DNA of 64,000 nt from Calothrix sp. 336/3. Its GTDB lineage: Bacteria > Cyanobacteriota > Cyanobacteriia > Cyanobacteriales > Nostocaceae. The translations under genes and the position numbers were made by a program. The notes under the pieces are model-generated. The model saw nothing but the letters and a program-made list of their open reading frames with translations. It had not been told where the DNA came from and made no database searches. Shown here one piece after another: positions 32,220-41,394 of the stretch. Position 1 is the stretch's first letter. Every line of letters starts with the position of its first letter. The stretch is taken from positions 5,496,700-5,560,699 of the forward strand of contig NZ_CP011382.1 of assembly GCF_000734895.2 (NCBI RefSeq), written 5' to 3'.

Positions 32220-32312
32220 TGGAGCTAAAAAAGAACTGATATGAAGGTGCAGGTTTAAGTCGAGGAAAGCCGAAGCTTTAGCCAACTTTGGGGCTTTAAA
32301 TCCCCGTCATAA

Positions 32313-32412
32313 AACGTAATTACGTTAGCGTTAGCTCTCCCGCAGGGAGCATTACGTTAGCTTTAGCTCTCCCGTTAGCGTAGCTCTCCCGAAGGGAGCA
32401 GGGAGCATTACG
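32313..32412. repeat. cluster of TAGCTCTCCCGnAGGGAGC palindromic repeats
   Basis: Three related units: ACGTTAGCGTTAGCTCTCCC followed by GCAGGGAGC; ACGTTAGCTTTAGCTCTCCC; and GTTAGCGTAGCTCTCCCGAA followed by GGGAGCAGGGAGC. The units are separated by ATTACG(TTAG). CTCCC-GCA-GGGAG and CTCCC-GAA-GGGAG form five-base stems with three-base loops. These are dispersed, REP-like elements of filamentous cyanobacteria that have multiplied locally upstream of recJ. Confidence 0.75.
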
Positions 32413-32475
32413 AATTATTTGAATGGCTATTGCTGGAATGTAGGAATATTTTGCCAAGATGTAACGCCATATTTT

Positions 32476-33249
32476 TCACTCCTTTTGTAACAACCAAAAA
32501 CCACTATAGGTGATTTCCGAATCATCTGGTTGTACCAGGAGAAAATGTAAACCTTTAGCTTGTTGCTGACGTTGGCTGTAAATTTGGGCAGCAGCTTGCA
32601 TATCCTGATCATCAAAGGTGACTAGTACCCATCTATCAGCTAAATCTGCTTCTAAGATTAATCCATCCGGCGCTCCCGGAATATAATCTACAGCAACGGG
32701 GTGATTCTCTGCCAACCATCTGGCTAATCGCATCGACATTTTACCACCATAAATCACCACACCAGGAATAGTTTGCCCAGAAGCTAAACCCAGATTTAAG
32801 GGTAAGAGATGTTCCGGTGCTTGTACGATGGGAATTGGACGTTGTTCTAATAATTCCGTTACATCACCAGCTGGCAAAGAGCCAAAACGCCAACTTTCAC
32901 CCCAGAGAATTTCTGGTACAGGGATAGGGGGGATTTTTTCAATTTTTACAGGAAAATTCAGGCTTTCTAACCATTTTTTTAAAGCTGGGGTGTGTCGAGT
33001 TGCCACAACGGAAATCCCCAAATTCTCTGCCGCTTTTTCTATCAAACTTAAGGCTTGAGGGCGAAAAACTTGAATAATTTCTGGCAACTCCCCCGCTTGA
33101 GAAAATTGTGCTGTCAACCACTGGGAATTTGCCTCAGATTGTGAGCAACTAGCGGTATATTGCCAAGTCATTGTCGCATCACAAATATGCAATTTCCATA
33201 CTGATGTTTCCTGGGGGTGATGATAGAAATCTGCTTGCCAGACACGCAT
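32476..33249 (-). CDS. Tab2/Atab2-family RNA-binding protein
   Basis: A 257-residue protein of the Tab2/Atab2 family. In plastids these proteins activate translation of photosystem I (psaB) mRNA; the cyanobacterial homologues are presumed to act similarly. Family marks seen: WQADFYHHP near the N-terminus, a central block with VFRPQALSLIEKAAENLGI and ARHTPALKKWL (read ATRHTPALKKW), LPLNLGLASGQTIPGVVIYG and the C-terminal FLLVQPDDSEITYSGFWLL. Monocistronic, minus strand. Assignment is strong at family level. Confidence 0.92.
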   Translation of the reverse strand: MRVWQADFYHHPQETSVWKLHICDATMTWQYTASCSQSEANSQWLTAQFSQAGELPEIIQVFRPQALSLIEKAAENLGISVVATRHTPALKKWLESLNFPVKIEKIPPIPVPEILWGESWRFGSLPAGDVTELLEQRPIPIVQAPEHLLPLNLGLASGQTIPGVVIYGGKMSMRLARWLAENHPVAVDYIPGAPDGLILEADLADRWVLVTFDDQDMQAAAQIYSQRQQQAKGLHFLLVQPDDSEITYSGFWLLQKE

Positions 33250-33302
33250 TTATTAATTGATAATTTGCTAGGTTTATTAGTATGAATAACAAAAGAGAAA
33301 GC

Positions 33303-33554
33303 TCACGCGACTGTTTTTATACTGTTAATACCATGAGTCATCCACTGCGTGAATAGCCATTGACTAGCAGGTTTATCCAGCGCAGGCAAAACGCGAAAGT
33401 TAAAAACTTGTTCCCAAACTTCCTCCCCATGTTGGGAAACGAAGGCTTGCTCTAGTTCTTGAAAGTGGGTGTAGTCTTGATTACCAATGGCTGTAAGCAT
33501 CCCTACTATGTCATTTATAGGTATCTGAGTAGCTGTTAATTGTGCTTCTGTCAT
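33303..33554 (-). CDS. conserved-looking small hypothetical protein
   Basis: An 83-residue protein (MTEAQLTATQIPINDIVGML...) that is acidic and helical, with aromatic residues in the second half (EVWEQVFNFRVLPAL, SQWLFTQWMTHG). No known domain recognised. On the minus strand, AGGGAC lies about ten bases before the ATG. The frame has normal codon use and length, so I regard it as real. It sits just downstream of another small reading frame and upstream of the Tab2 gene. Confidence 0.6.
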   Translation of the reverse strand: MTEAQLTATQIPINDIVGMLTAIGNQDYTHFQELEQAFVSQHGEEVWEQVFNFRVLPALDKPASQWLFTQWMTHGINSIKTVA

Positions 33555-33556
33555 TG

Positions 33557-33751
33557 TTATTTGTCCCTAAATATACAAATATATCTAAGTAAACCCCGCT
33601 TAGTGTCTATGATTTCGATTAAGTCCTTGTCTTTCATCCTAGCGAGAGAAAAGCAAGCAAGTTCTGATGCTGCGGCTGACCAATCTCTATTTTCCTTCTG
33701 CCAGTCCCAACTCTCCCCTGATCGTCTTTCAGGTTCGTTATCTTCGGTCAT
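33557..33751 (-). CDS. possible small hypothetical protein
   Basis: A 64-codon frame (MTEDNEPERRSGESWDWQK...) ending two bases before the start of the next small gene. The N-terminus is acidic and Trp-rich, and the C-terminus basic. No family resemblance and only a weak ribosome-binding site, so it may be chance. The close spacing to the 83-residue gene is the main argument for it. Confidence 0.3.
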   Translation of the reverse strand: MTEDNEPERRSGESWDWQKENRDWSAAASELACFSLARMKDKDLIEIIDTKRGLLRYICIFRDK

Positions 33752-33846
33752 TCCATATAGTGCAAATAGTGTTATTTTACCACCATGCCCCCAATATTAA
33801 ATTCCCGGCAAAATAGGCGCTTAAGTCGAATTATTCCGCAGTTAAC

Positions 33847-35505
33847 TTAAAAATCTGCCTCCACTCGCAATGTCATATTCTCTTGCAAACCAGGATGATA
33901 AAAAGAAATTTCCCTGGCATGGAGATGTAAGCGAGGTGCTGCTTTTTCACATCCATAGAGGCGATCGCCTAAAATTGCCTTTCCAATTCCCCGACTGTCA
34001 GCAGCATGAACCCGTAATTGGTGAGTTCGCCCAGTGAAAGGTATAAATTCTATCCTTGTATATTCTCCTTCCCTGCCCATTACCTGAAATTTTGTCAGGC
34101 TTTCCTTCCCATATACAAAATTGACTTCCTGGTAGGGGCGCTGTTCGGGATTTCCCCATAAAGGCAAATTAATTACACCACAATCAGTATTTACTACACC
34201 CCCGATTACAGCCTCATATATCTTGTGAATTTGTCGTTGCTGAAATTGTTGACTCAGATGACGATAGGTGTGTAAATCTTTTGCTATCAAGAGAATTCCT
34301 GATGTTTCCCTGTCTAAACGATGCACAGCAGTGAATTGGGTATCCTCAGAAAATTCTTGATGTAAACGACTCACCACACAATCTTGGGTATCAAAATAGC
34401 GCCCCGGTACTGAGAGCAAACCAGGAGGTTTATTGACAGCAATTAACCATTCATCTTGATAAATAATCGTTAATTCTTGCTTATCCCCTGCCACATACCC
34501 CACATCTGGCTGCATCATGTCAGATTTCATTCCAGACAGTAAAAAACCCATTATCGGTTGACAGCGATCGCTACAAGCACCGTAGAATTTTCCGGGAACC
34601 TTATCATCACCAGTAGAACCCCACCAAAATTCCGCGATCGCCACTGGTTTTAACTGATGAGTCGCTGCATAGTGTAGTAACTTGGGAGCGCAGCAATCAC
34701 CTGTACCCGTTGGTAAACCACCTAATCCTAATTCTTCTAGAGACAGAGATTTGCCCGCAAAATTTGTCAAAGTATAAACAGCGTGCATCTGTGACTGTAA
34801 TTTCCGAGATAATTCTTGACGCTGCCGCTTTAATTTCCGTATTTCCTCATCAGCTTCGGCAACAATTTCGATAAAAGGCTGTAAAGTAGCATTGCGTTCC
34901 CGTTTGAAATTACGGCGTTCAATCCCCTCTTTGCGGCTCTCTTCATCCAACTTCTCTATTTCTTGCCCCAGTATTTCCTCTGATGACAACGTGCTTAATA
35001 TTTGGCGCTTAACTTGTCTCTCCTGCTGACTCTGCTGGTGCCGCGATCGCATCCGTTGCCAACCTTCCTCAAACTCATTTAGTAAAATTTTATACTCTAC
35101 CCGTTGTGGTAACTGTTCCAGGGCTATCAACTTTTGCTTAATATATTCCAGCTCTGCCAAAGTTTTTGCCTCCGCAAAAGCCACCTTTTCCCTCCCAGGA
35201 ATTGCGGGAACCCAACCCTTACCCACACCATCTAGCAACCCGGAAAATGCTTTCAGTACCCTTTGTTCCCCATTGGCAAGCTGTACTAGTAATACGCCGT
35301 ACATTTTGCCCTCACGGCTATAAAAATTGTTACTACCAAGGAGTTCCATTAAACCGTGGGCGATCGCCTCTACTAAGGGAGTACGTGGCAACCGCAATAT
35401 TTCTCCGGTTTGGGGGCATTTTCCTTCATAATAGTAAGTGGGAGATGGGTCATTAGGTATAAAATCAATACTGATAAAATCCGTAAGTGGTTGTAGTAAT
35501 GTCAT
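33847..35505 (-). CDS. RluA-family pseudouridine synthase with long N-terminal extension
   Basis: Isomerises uridine to pseudouridine in rRNA or tRNA. The catalytic domain (about 335-550) shows DEWLIAVNKPPGLLSVPG, the catalytic AVHRLDRETSGIL (Asp near residue 396), IHKIYEAVI and FTGRTHQLRVHA. The first ~330 residues are unusual for RluA: they contain a Cys-containing start (YEGKCPQTGEILRLPRTPL), a long charged coiled coil (about 125-250), and a segment TGTGDCCAPKLLHYAATH. This long form is typical of cyanobacterial members. Its RNA target is unknown. Monocistronic. Confidence 0.93.
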   Translation of the reverse strand: MTLLQPLTDFISIDFIPNDPSPTYYYEGKCPQTGEILRLPRTPLVEAIAHGLMELLGSNNFYSREGKMYGVLLVQLANGEQRVLKAFSGLLDGVGKGWVPAIPGREKVAFAEAKTLAELEYIKQKLIALEQLPQRVEYKILLNEFEEGWQRMRSRHQQSQQERQVKRQILSTLSSEEILGQEIEKLDEESRKEGIERRNFKRERNATLQPFIEIVAEADEEIRKLKRQRQELSRKLQSQMHAVYTLTNFAGKSLSLEELGLGGLPTGTGDCCAPKLLHYAATHQLKPVAIAEFWWGSTGDDKVPGKFYGACSDRCQPIMGFLLSGMKSDMMQPDVGYVAGDKQELTIIYQDEWLIAVNKPPGLLSVPGRYFDTQDCVVSRLHQEFSEDTQFTAVHRLDRETSGILLIAKDLHTYRHLSQQFQQRQIHKIYEAVIGGVVNTDCGVINLPLWGNPEQRPYQEVNFVYGKESLTKFQVMGREGEYTRIEFIPFTGRTHQLRVHAADSRGIGKAILGDRLYGCEKAAPRLHLHAREISFYHPGLQENMTLRVEADF

Positions 35506-35992
35506 GGGTAGTTTTTCTCATATCTCAACAGTTAGGGAATCTTTTCATACAAAATATATATTGAAACTATAGAGATGAATGATTGATAATTCATATCCAA
35601 TCTCCATCCACCAAATAAATTACATCTGCTTTTCTCGTCTTTTCCAGTCAAATATTGATTGCAAAATCCATCATCAAAGATGCTAGGGAAGCTGAGATAG
35701 AGCCATAAATCTCGGATATTTTTCTTGCTCTCGCCATTTTCCAACATACAGTATCGATGAAACTGGCATAAAGGTAAAATTTGAGAAAGTAGTGAGAAAT
35801 ACTGAAAGTTATCAGCCAGGGTAAATCGGTAAAATTAGCAATTACAAGTTGTTGTTGGCACAAATAGACTACTGAATACGTCAGTCAGTTTATGGCGCTT
35901 GTATCACTTAGTTTGATGCAAGATTTTCCGGTGCTGAAAAGATATTTACCTTCAGCATTTATGACTCATCACTGAACATTCCTTAAGGCAAC
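35506..35992. other. divergent intergenic region, no gene seen
   Basis: Nearly 490 AT-rich bases between the divergent pseudouridine synthase and glycosylhydrolase genes. Two overlapping minus-strand frames of 71 codons here lack ribosome-binding sites and recognisable sequence. It must contain both promoters. No RNA gene or operator was recognised. Confidence 0.45.
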
Positions 35993-37270
35993 ATGGCGAT
36001 TCAATTTTATCAACAAAGATTCATCCGTTTATTTCCCAAGGGCAAATTCCCTGAAATATCCCAAGTTCGTAACTACTTTCTCAGGCGTTTGTTCCCCCTA
36101 TTAATGCTATTATCCTTCACCATAACCCTTGTTATCGGTAATTTAATTTCGCCATTCTTTATTCAAGAAACAAGTGTTTTTGCCCAACAATCTCGGCAAG
36201 AAATCCGTGGTGTTTGGATAACAAATAATGACTTTGATATTCTCAGACATCGAGCCAAAGTTCAAGAAGCTGTCACCCAACTGCGAGAACTGAATTTTAA
36301 TACTATCTATCCTGTAGTTTGGAATTCTGGTTATGTGATGTATCCTAGTGCAGTTGCCCAACGGAGAGGGATTCAACCCTTTGTTTATAAAGGTTCAGAT
36401 GGGCATGATATTTTAGCTGATTTAGTTACCCAAGCTCACCGCCAAAACCTGCTAGTGATTCCCTGGTTTGAGTTTGGTTTTATGGCTCCTCCCACCTCAG
36501 AATTAGCATTAAATCATGAAAGCTGGCTGACACAAAAACGTGATGGGACACAAACTTCAATTAGTGCAGGGGGAGAAGTCGTTTGGTTAAATCCCTTTCG
36601 CCCAGAAGTACAGGAATTTATTAGTAATTTAATTTTAGAAGTTGTCAGTAATTATGATGTCGATGGCATTCAATTTGATGACCACATGAGTTTACCCCAT
36701 GAATTTGGCTATGATCAATATACGGTAAATTTATATAGACAGGAAACTGGAAATAATCCTCCCAACAATCCCAAAGATGCCGCTTGGGTGAAATGGAGAG
36801 CAGATAAAATCACCGATTTTATGGTAAGACTTAATCAAATGGTGAAAGCCAGAAAAGCTAATGCGATTTTCTCTGTATCTCCGAATTACTATGATTTTGC
36901 CTATAAATTACAGCTACAAGATTGGTTAAATTGGGTAAGATTGGATATCGTTGATGAGTTGATTATGCAAGTTTATCGCTCTGATTTGAATAGTTTTACC
37001 GATAAGATTTCCCGGGCAGAAATCCAAGAAACCCAACAAAAAATTCCTACAGCCATTGGGATTATGGCAGGATTACGTAATAATCAAGTTTCTATGGGAC
37101 GAATTCAATCCCAAGTCAGAGCAGTACAACAAAGGGGTTTAGGTGCTGTTTTCTTCTACTATGAAAGTCTGTGGGAAGATGCCCCAGAATCCCCTAGTGA
37201 AAGACAAGCAGGTTTTCAAAGACTTTTTCCCTATCCCGCAGTACGTTTAACTTCTAGCCCGAATTATTAA
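35993..37270 (+). CDS. family 10-like glycosylhydrolase (GHL10), exported
   Basis: A 425-residue protein of the GHL10 (DUF187-type) family, a TIM-barrel hydrolase proposed to act on cell-wall or extracellular polysaccharide. A hydrophobic helix at about 32-52 (LLMLLSFTITLVIGNLI) acts as signal or anchor. The catalytic barrel begins at EIRGVWITNNDFDIL and continues with LNFNTIYPVVWNSGYVMYPS, IPWFEFGFMAPP and YDVDGIQFDDHMSLP, which carries the conserved acidic residues. The end, AGFQRLFPYPAVR, is typical. A probable terminator follows. Substrate unproven. Confidence 0.92.
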   Translation: MAIQFYQQRFIRLFPKGKFPEISQVRNYFLRRLFPLLMLLSFTITLVIGNLISPFFIQETSVFAQQSRQEIRGVWITNNDFDILRHRAKVQEAVTQLRELNFNTIYPVVWNSGYVMYPSAVAQRRGIQPFVYKGSDGHDILADLVTQAHRQNLLVIPWFEFGFMAPPTSELALNHESWLTQKRDGTQTSISAGGEVVWLNPFRPEVQEFISNLILEVVSNYDVDGIQFDDHMSLPHEFGYDQYTVNLYRQETGNNPPNNPKDAAWVKWRADKITDFMVRLNQMVKARKANAIFSVSPNYYDFAYKLQLQDWLNWVRLDIVDELIMQVYRSDLNSFTDKISRAEIQETQQKIPTAIGIMAGLRNNQVSMGRIQSQVRAVQQRGLGAVFFYYESLWEDAPESPSERQAGFQRLFPYPAVRLTSSPNY

Positions 37271-37312
37271 GAGTCTGAATTCAGATTCTGCTTAATTACG
37301 AATTTTTGGAAG

Positions 37313-37339
37313 ACTTCAACTTGCAAAGGTTGGAGTTTT
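37313..37339 (+). terminator. Rho-independent terminator
   Basis: An eight-pair stem, ACTTCAAC (37313-37320) against GTTGGAGT (37329-37336) with one G-T pair and an eight-base loop, is followed by TTTT. It lies between the glycosylhydrolase gene and convergent larC, so it may serve the plus-strand transcript. A 12-base palindrome TCTGAATTCAGA precedes it at 37274-37285. Confidence 0.55.
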
Positions 37340-37360
37340 CACTATTTAGCTACTTTGAAC

Positions 37361-38593
37361 TTATTTTTGCAGATGCCAAGCTTGAATAGCTAAACGTTGA
37401 ATTTCTCGCCACGGTACCTGATGGTTTCGTGCTAGCTGGGCACAGTCATCATACTCCGGTTGCACATTGAGAATCTGTTTTTCTCCTGCCCTTTCTTGCC
37501 AAGCAATTTTGACTTTTACGGCACCATAATCGGTGTTAACTTCTTGAAGCTCTCTGTGGAGAATTGCCCGTTGTTGCGTCGAGCGACGGATACCCAGGGT
37601 AGTAGTTTCTCGAAACAGTATGGCTTCACATTCTGCAACTTTTTCCGGATGACAAATCACAGTTAATAAAATCCCAGGGCGGGATTTTTTCATGCCAATC
37701 CCCTGGGTAAAAACATCCAATGCACCAATATGGAATAATTCTTCCATCACATAACCGATAGCTTGGGGACTGATATCATCTATCTGGGTTTCCAGAGTGA
37801 CAATCGTCTCTAAATCTGGATTCTCTGCTTCTGCTTCCCCTAACCACAAACGTAAAACATTTGGTACTGATAAATTTAATGTACCCGCACCCAATCCAGT
37901 TTGCTGAATTTTCATTCTAGGTGGTGAGCCAAAATCCACTGCTAATGTCGTGGCGATCGCTGCACCTGTAGGCGTGACTAATTCTTTCTCAATCCCATTA
38001 CTATAAACTGGACAACCCCGCATTTCCCAAAGTTTCAAAACTGCTGGTACCGGCACAGTCATCACCCCATGGGCAGCTTTCACCGTGCCCCCCCCCGTCG
38101 GCATAGGGGAACAATATAACCTCTCAACCCCTAACCAATCCAAACCCAAACAACTACCCACAATATCCACAATTGCATCTACCGCACCCACCTCATGAAA
38201 ATGAACTTTTTCCGGTGCAATCCCATGAACAGCCCCCTCAGCCACAGCTAGCTGACGAAAAACAGCTAAACTCCAAGCCTCTGCCCTAGGTGGTAAACTG
38301 GCTTTGAGAATCATCTGCTCAATTTCTGGTAAATGGCGACCATGATGATGATTGTGGTGATGGTGATGACCATGATCATGGTGATGAGCATCCACAAGCT
38401 CTACGTGAACCTTAGTTGCCTCTTGACCATGACGCTGTACTGACTCTTGCCATAGCTTATACTCATGTTCAATTCCTAAGCCACGGAACTTGCTAACTAA
38501 ATAATCTATGGGAACTCCTAAACTTACCAAAGCTCCCAAAAACATATCGCCGGAAATTCCTGTCGGACATTGAAGGTAAGCAATTTTACTCAT
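37361..38593 (-). CDS. larC: nickel-pincer cofactor nickel insertase LarC
   Basis: LarC inserts nickel into the pyridinium-dithiocarboxylate precursor of the nickel-pincer nucleotide of lactate racemase, in a CTP-dependent step. The 410-residue protein is one uninterrupted frame. Family marks: LQCPTGISGDMFLGAL at the N-terminus, HEVGAVDAIVDIVG, TPTGAAIATTLA and the C-terminal TLGIRRSTQQRAIL. Residues about 70-87 form a striking His-rich loop, probably metal-binding. larA and larB are not nearby; isolated larC genes are frequent in cyanobacteria, where its target enzyme is unclear. Divergent from the Sua5-like gene. Confidence 0.95.
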   Translation of the reverse strand: MSKIAYLQCPTGISGDMFLGALVSLGVPIDYLVSKFRGLGIEHEYKLWQESVQRHGQEATKVHVELVDAHHHDHGHHHHHNHHHGRHLPEIEQMILKASLPPRAEAWSLAVFRQLAVAEGAVHGIAPEKVHFHEVGAVDAIVDIVGSCLGLDWLGVERLYCSPMPTGGGTVKAAHGVMTVPVPAVLKLWEMRGCPVYSNGIEKELVTPTGAAIATTLAVDFGSPPRMKIQQTGLGAGTLNLSVPNVLRLWLGEAEAENPDLETIVTLETQIDDISPQAIGYVMEELFHIGALDVFTQGIGMKKSRPGILLTVICHPEKVAECEAILFRETTTLGIRRSTQQRAILHRELQEVNTDYGAVKVKIAWQERAGEKQILNVQPEYDDCAQLARNHQVPWREIQRLAIQAWHLQK

Positions 38594-38732
38594 AATATTT
38601 TGTTATGTACTTTAGTTACAGCTGTTTGCGATAGACAACAAAACGACAAGATTCACAAGTTATTCCCCCATCGCTTTTCCAGCGAGAAATATATTAACGC
38701 ACCTTCCCCTTTCCCTTACCCCATCCCTTCCT

Positions 38733-39386
38733 ATGGCAAAAATCTTCTCAGTTCATCCTGAAAACCCCCAAACCCGTCGAATAGAAGAGATAAAAGCAGC
38801 ACTAGCCAACGGTGCAGTCATGCTTTACCCAACTGATACGGTTTATGCGATCGGTTGCGATCTCAACGCTAAATCAGCTGTGGAGCGGGTACGCAAAATC
38901 AAGCAGCTAGCAAATGATAAACCACTGACATTTCTCTGTCCATCTCTCTCAAACGTTGCTACCTACGCTGATGTTAGTGATACTGCCTACAGGTTAATGA
39001 AGCGCTTAATTCCTGGACCATACACGTTTTTACTCCCTGCGACAAAGTTAGTACCGCGACTGGTACAAAACCCCAAGCGCAAAACCACAGGAATTCGTGT
39101 GCCAGATCATGGGGTATGTTCAGCCTTACTAGCAGCATTGGGTAATCCAATTATTTCTACCTCTGCCCACCTGCCACCCCCAGAAACCGATGATGATTAT
39201 TGGCAAGAGGAAGTAGAGCAGGAAATTACCAGGCTAGAGTTATTTGAACGGTTGGACAAGGTGGTGGATATTATTGTGGATACTGGCGAGGAACCCACTG
39301 ATAAGGTGTCTACGATTTTGGACTTGACGGGAGAAGAACCGATGATGATTCGACAAGGTTTAGGTTGGGAGAATGTGACTTGGTAG
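38733..39386 (+). CDS. L-threonylcarbamoyladenylate synthase-type (Sua5/YciO/YrdC) protein
   Basis: A 217-residue YrdC-fold protein of the YciO/TsaC group, which makes threonylcarbamoyl-AMP for the t6A37 modification of tRNA, or is a close paralogue. Visible: LYPTDTVYAIGCDLNAKSA (nucleotide/threonine pocket), KQLANDKPLTFLCPS, PGPYTFLLPAT and ISTSAHLPPP. There is no C-terminal Sua5 domain. The YciO branch is not always functional in t6A synthesis, so I give no symbol. HypF in this window contains a related domain. Confidence 0.9.
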   Translation: MAKIFSVHPENPQTRRIEEIKAALANGAVMLYPTDTVYAIGCDLNAKSAVERVRKIKQLANDKPLTFLCPSLSNVATYADVSDTAYRLMKRLIPGPYTFLLPATKLVPRLVQNPKRKTTGIRVPDHGVCSALLAALGNPIISTSAHLPPPETDDDYWQEEVEQEITRLELFERLDKVVDIIVDTGEEPTDKVSTILDLTGEEPMMIRQGLGWENVTW

Positions 39387-39792
39387 GGAAAGATGGGTGA
39401 CAGTTGGTAGGTTGGGAAATATACTGATAAGCATCTCAAAGGCAGAATATATAAGCATCACAGCCATGATAGGTGATTTCGGAAACAAAGCAGAATCTGC
39501 TCCAGTTTGTGAATTGTCATATTTATCAGGTTGGTAGCAGGTTAAATGCTGAATCGATGAAAGGCTGAGGCAGTAAGATTTTTCAGTACTTTGGCGGACT
39601 TGGCTCTATTGGTGTGACACTGGCTGTTTAGTTACTGTTCGAGAAAGCGACACAATTGACGCACCGGAACTTCCATAGTTTTTATACATTCATAAGTGTG
39701 AGCAGCGCAGCAAATTCCGACGAAGAATTGCCCAAGACTTTTCTGAATCTCTGCGTTGTTGCCCAGGTGCAGTATTCCTACCAGTAACAGTC
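39387..39792. other. upstream region of the HetZ-family gene
   Basis: About 400 bases with no supported gene, presumably the promoter and leader of the HetZ-family gene. No NtcA or other operator was recognised with confidence. Confidence 0.45.
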
Positions 39793-41004
39793 ATGAACGT
39801 CAATATCGCCAACTCTACCACCCCATCTAGCCATCGCTTACTCTCTGACGAATCTACCAATAACTTTACAGAAGCTTTAGTTAAGTTACTTTGCCAAGAA
39901 ATGCAAAGACAGGTGAAGGCTACACCTGAGTCCGTAGAAGTCTTAGCTAGTCGGATTGTTAAAGAAGTCGAAAGAATTTGTGAAAAGAGCTACAGAATTC
40001 AGAAATCTGGTCAAATTCGCTCTTGGTTGTTGAATTTAGCCCGTCATCGCTTACAAAAATGTCTACGTTACTATCAATTAGGTTCTAAGCAAGGCAGAGT
40101 TGAGTTACATAGCAGCTTAGGTTCTATGGTGTATCGCCATGTGGTGATAGCTAATAATGATTTAGGTTTTCAAGGTCGTTATAGTCTAATTGAAGATTTT
40201 CTCCAAGCTTTTTATATCGAAGCAATTAAAGCTTTCCGTCGAGAAAACGAATTGCCCGAAGATTATTCTCCACGTACCCAGATTCAGTTAGCTGAGTACA
40301 TGGCATTTACAGAACAGTATGCCAAAAGACGGATTAATTTACCTGGTGGTGCTAGTCAACAATTGATTATTCTGCGCGCTCAAAGCTTTGCCCGTCGGCA
40401 ACCCCAGGAAACCACTGTGGATATTGAGATGGCTGTGGAAGGTGGTAGAAGTGAAGAGGCTGAATCCTATCAACGCAGCTCCGCAGTACAACAGGTACGA
40501 TCGCAGTTAGTTTCCCACGGTAACTTTGACCCCGCAGAGGATTCGGAGCGCGATCGCGTAGTTGCAGAACTGGTAAAATACCTAGAGGCTCAAAATCAAC
40601 ATGATTGTGTAGATTACCTGAGCTTGAAGTTACAAGACTTATCTGCTCCAGAAATTGACCAAATTCTCGGTTTAACCAGTCGTCAACGGGACTATCTCCA
40701 ACAAAGATTTAAATACCATGTGGAAAAATTTGCTCGCATTCATCACTGGCAATTAGTTCATCAGTGGTTAGGTGCTGGCTTAGAGCAAAAACTCGGACTT
40801 TCTTCCCAACAGTGGGAGCGCTTCCTGAATCAACTGTCTGAACAACAAAAGCAAATTCTCCAACTCAAAGCAGCTAAAGAAAATGACCAGGCGATCGCCA
40901 AAGCCGTAAAATGTACTCCCAAGCAACTGCAAAAACGTTGGACACAGCTACTTGAATTAGCCTATGCTATCCGCAACAATAGCAGTGAGATTCCCACTGC
41001 CTAA
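39793..41004 (+). CDS. HetZ-family protein (heterocyst-differentiation regulator or paralogue)
   Basis: A 403-residue protein that matches the HetZ family as I know it. Features are a helical N-terminal region (AHRL-type RHRLQKCLRYYQLGSKQGR), VELHSSLGSMVYRHV, LIEDFLQAFYIEAIKAFRRE, SFARRQPQETTVDIE, and a C-terminal part with sigma-factor-like helices (LTSRQRDYLQQRFKYHVEKFA; DQAIAKAVKCTPKQLQKRW). HetZ regulates early heterocyst differentiation and is usually followed by patU. No patU follows here; instead DUF751 and rbfA do, so this may be the HetZ-related paralogue rather than HetZ itself. I therefore give no symbol. Confidence 0.82.
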   Translation: MNVNIANSTTPSSHRLLSDESTNNFTEALVKLLCQEMQRQVKATPESVEVLASRIVKEVERICEKSYRIQKSGQIRSWLLNLARHRLQKCLRYYQLGSKQGRVELHSSLGSMVYRHVVIANNDLGFQGRYSLIEDFLQAFYIEAIKAFRRENELPEDYSPRTQIQLAEYMAFTEQYAKRRINLPGGASQQLIILRAQSFARRQPQETTVDIEMAVEGGRSEEAESYQRSSAVQQVRSQLVSHGNFDPAEDSERDRVVAELVKYLEAQNQHDCVDYLSLKLQDLSAPEIDQILGLTSRQRDYLQQRFKYHVEKFARIHHWQLVHQWLGAGLEQKLGLSSQQWERFLNQLSEQQKQILQLKAAKENDQAIAKAVKCTPKQLQKRWTQLLELAYAIRNNSSEIPTA

Positions 41005-41394
41005 GGAGTAATCAGAGATTTTATTCAAGATAGTATTTATTACCTTAATCCGAGATAAACACAGAATCAACTAGGCAAATGCTCACTAGATGTTGAATTC
41101 TTCTCAACTTACTCCTATCTGGAATCAATGTATACCCTAATCAACTTATATAATCTGTCAAAACTCCTCCCCCATTTCCTTGGGGGATTAATGTTTTTAT
41201 TCTCCTATATTCCATTACTCCACTAGCGATTGCTGTTTCCCCAGGAATAGCTATAGACTTTGGCAATTTCGGGAAAATTATCTCACACCTGGAATTTGTA
41301 GCAGTCTGCCATGGGCTTTCTGCCCCCAACATTGTAAAATACTAAAAGTAAATCAGACTATTCACAATTTATAACAAGGTAATCTCAATTTATA
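41005..41394. other. intergenic region with a G/C hairpin
   Basis: About 390 bases between the HetZ-family gene and DUF751. A six-pair stem TCCCCC (41168-41173) with GGGGGA (41182-41187) could end transcription of the upstream gene. It also matches short repeats found between genes in these genomes. A minus-strand frame of 63 codons here looks accidental. Confidence 0.45.

Noticed and set aside
35532..35863. Two overlapping minus-strand frames in the gap before the glycosylhydrolase gene
   Set aside because: They overlap each other in different frames, lack ribosome-binding sites and do not resemble any protein known to me.
37361..38593. Programmed frameshift in larC, as known for some lactobacilli
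   Set aside because: The gene is one continuous frame of 410 codons covering all expected motifs.
41141..41332. Minus-strand 63-codon frame between the HetZ-family gene and DUF751
   Set aside because: It reads through an intergenic G/C hairpin and has no start signal or recognisable sequence.
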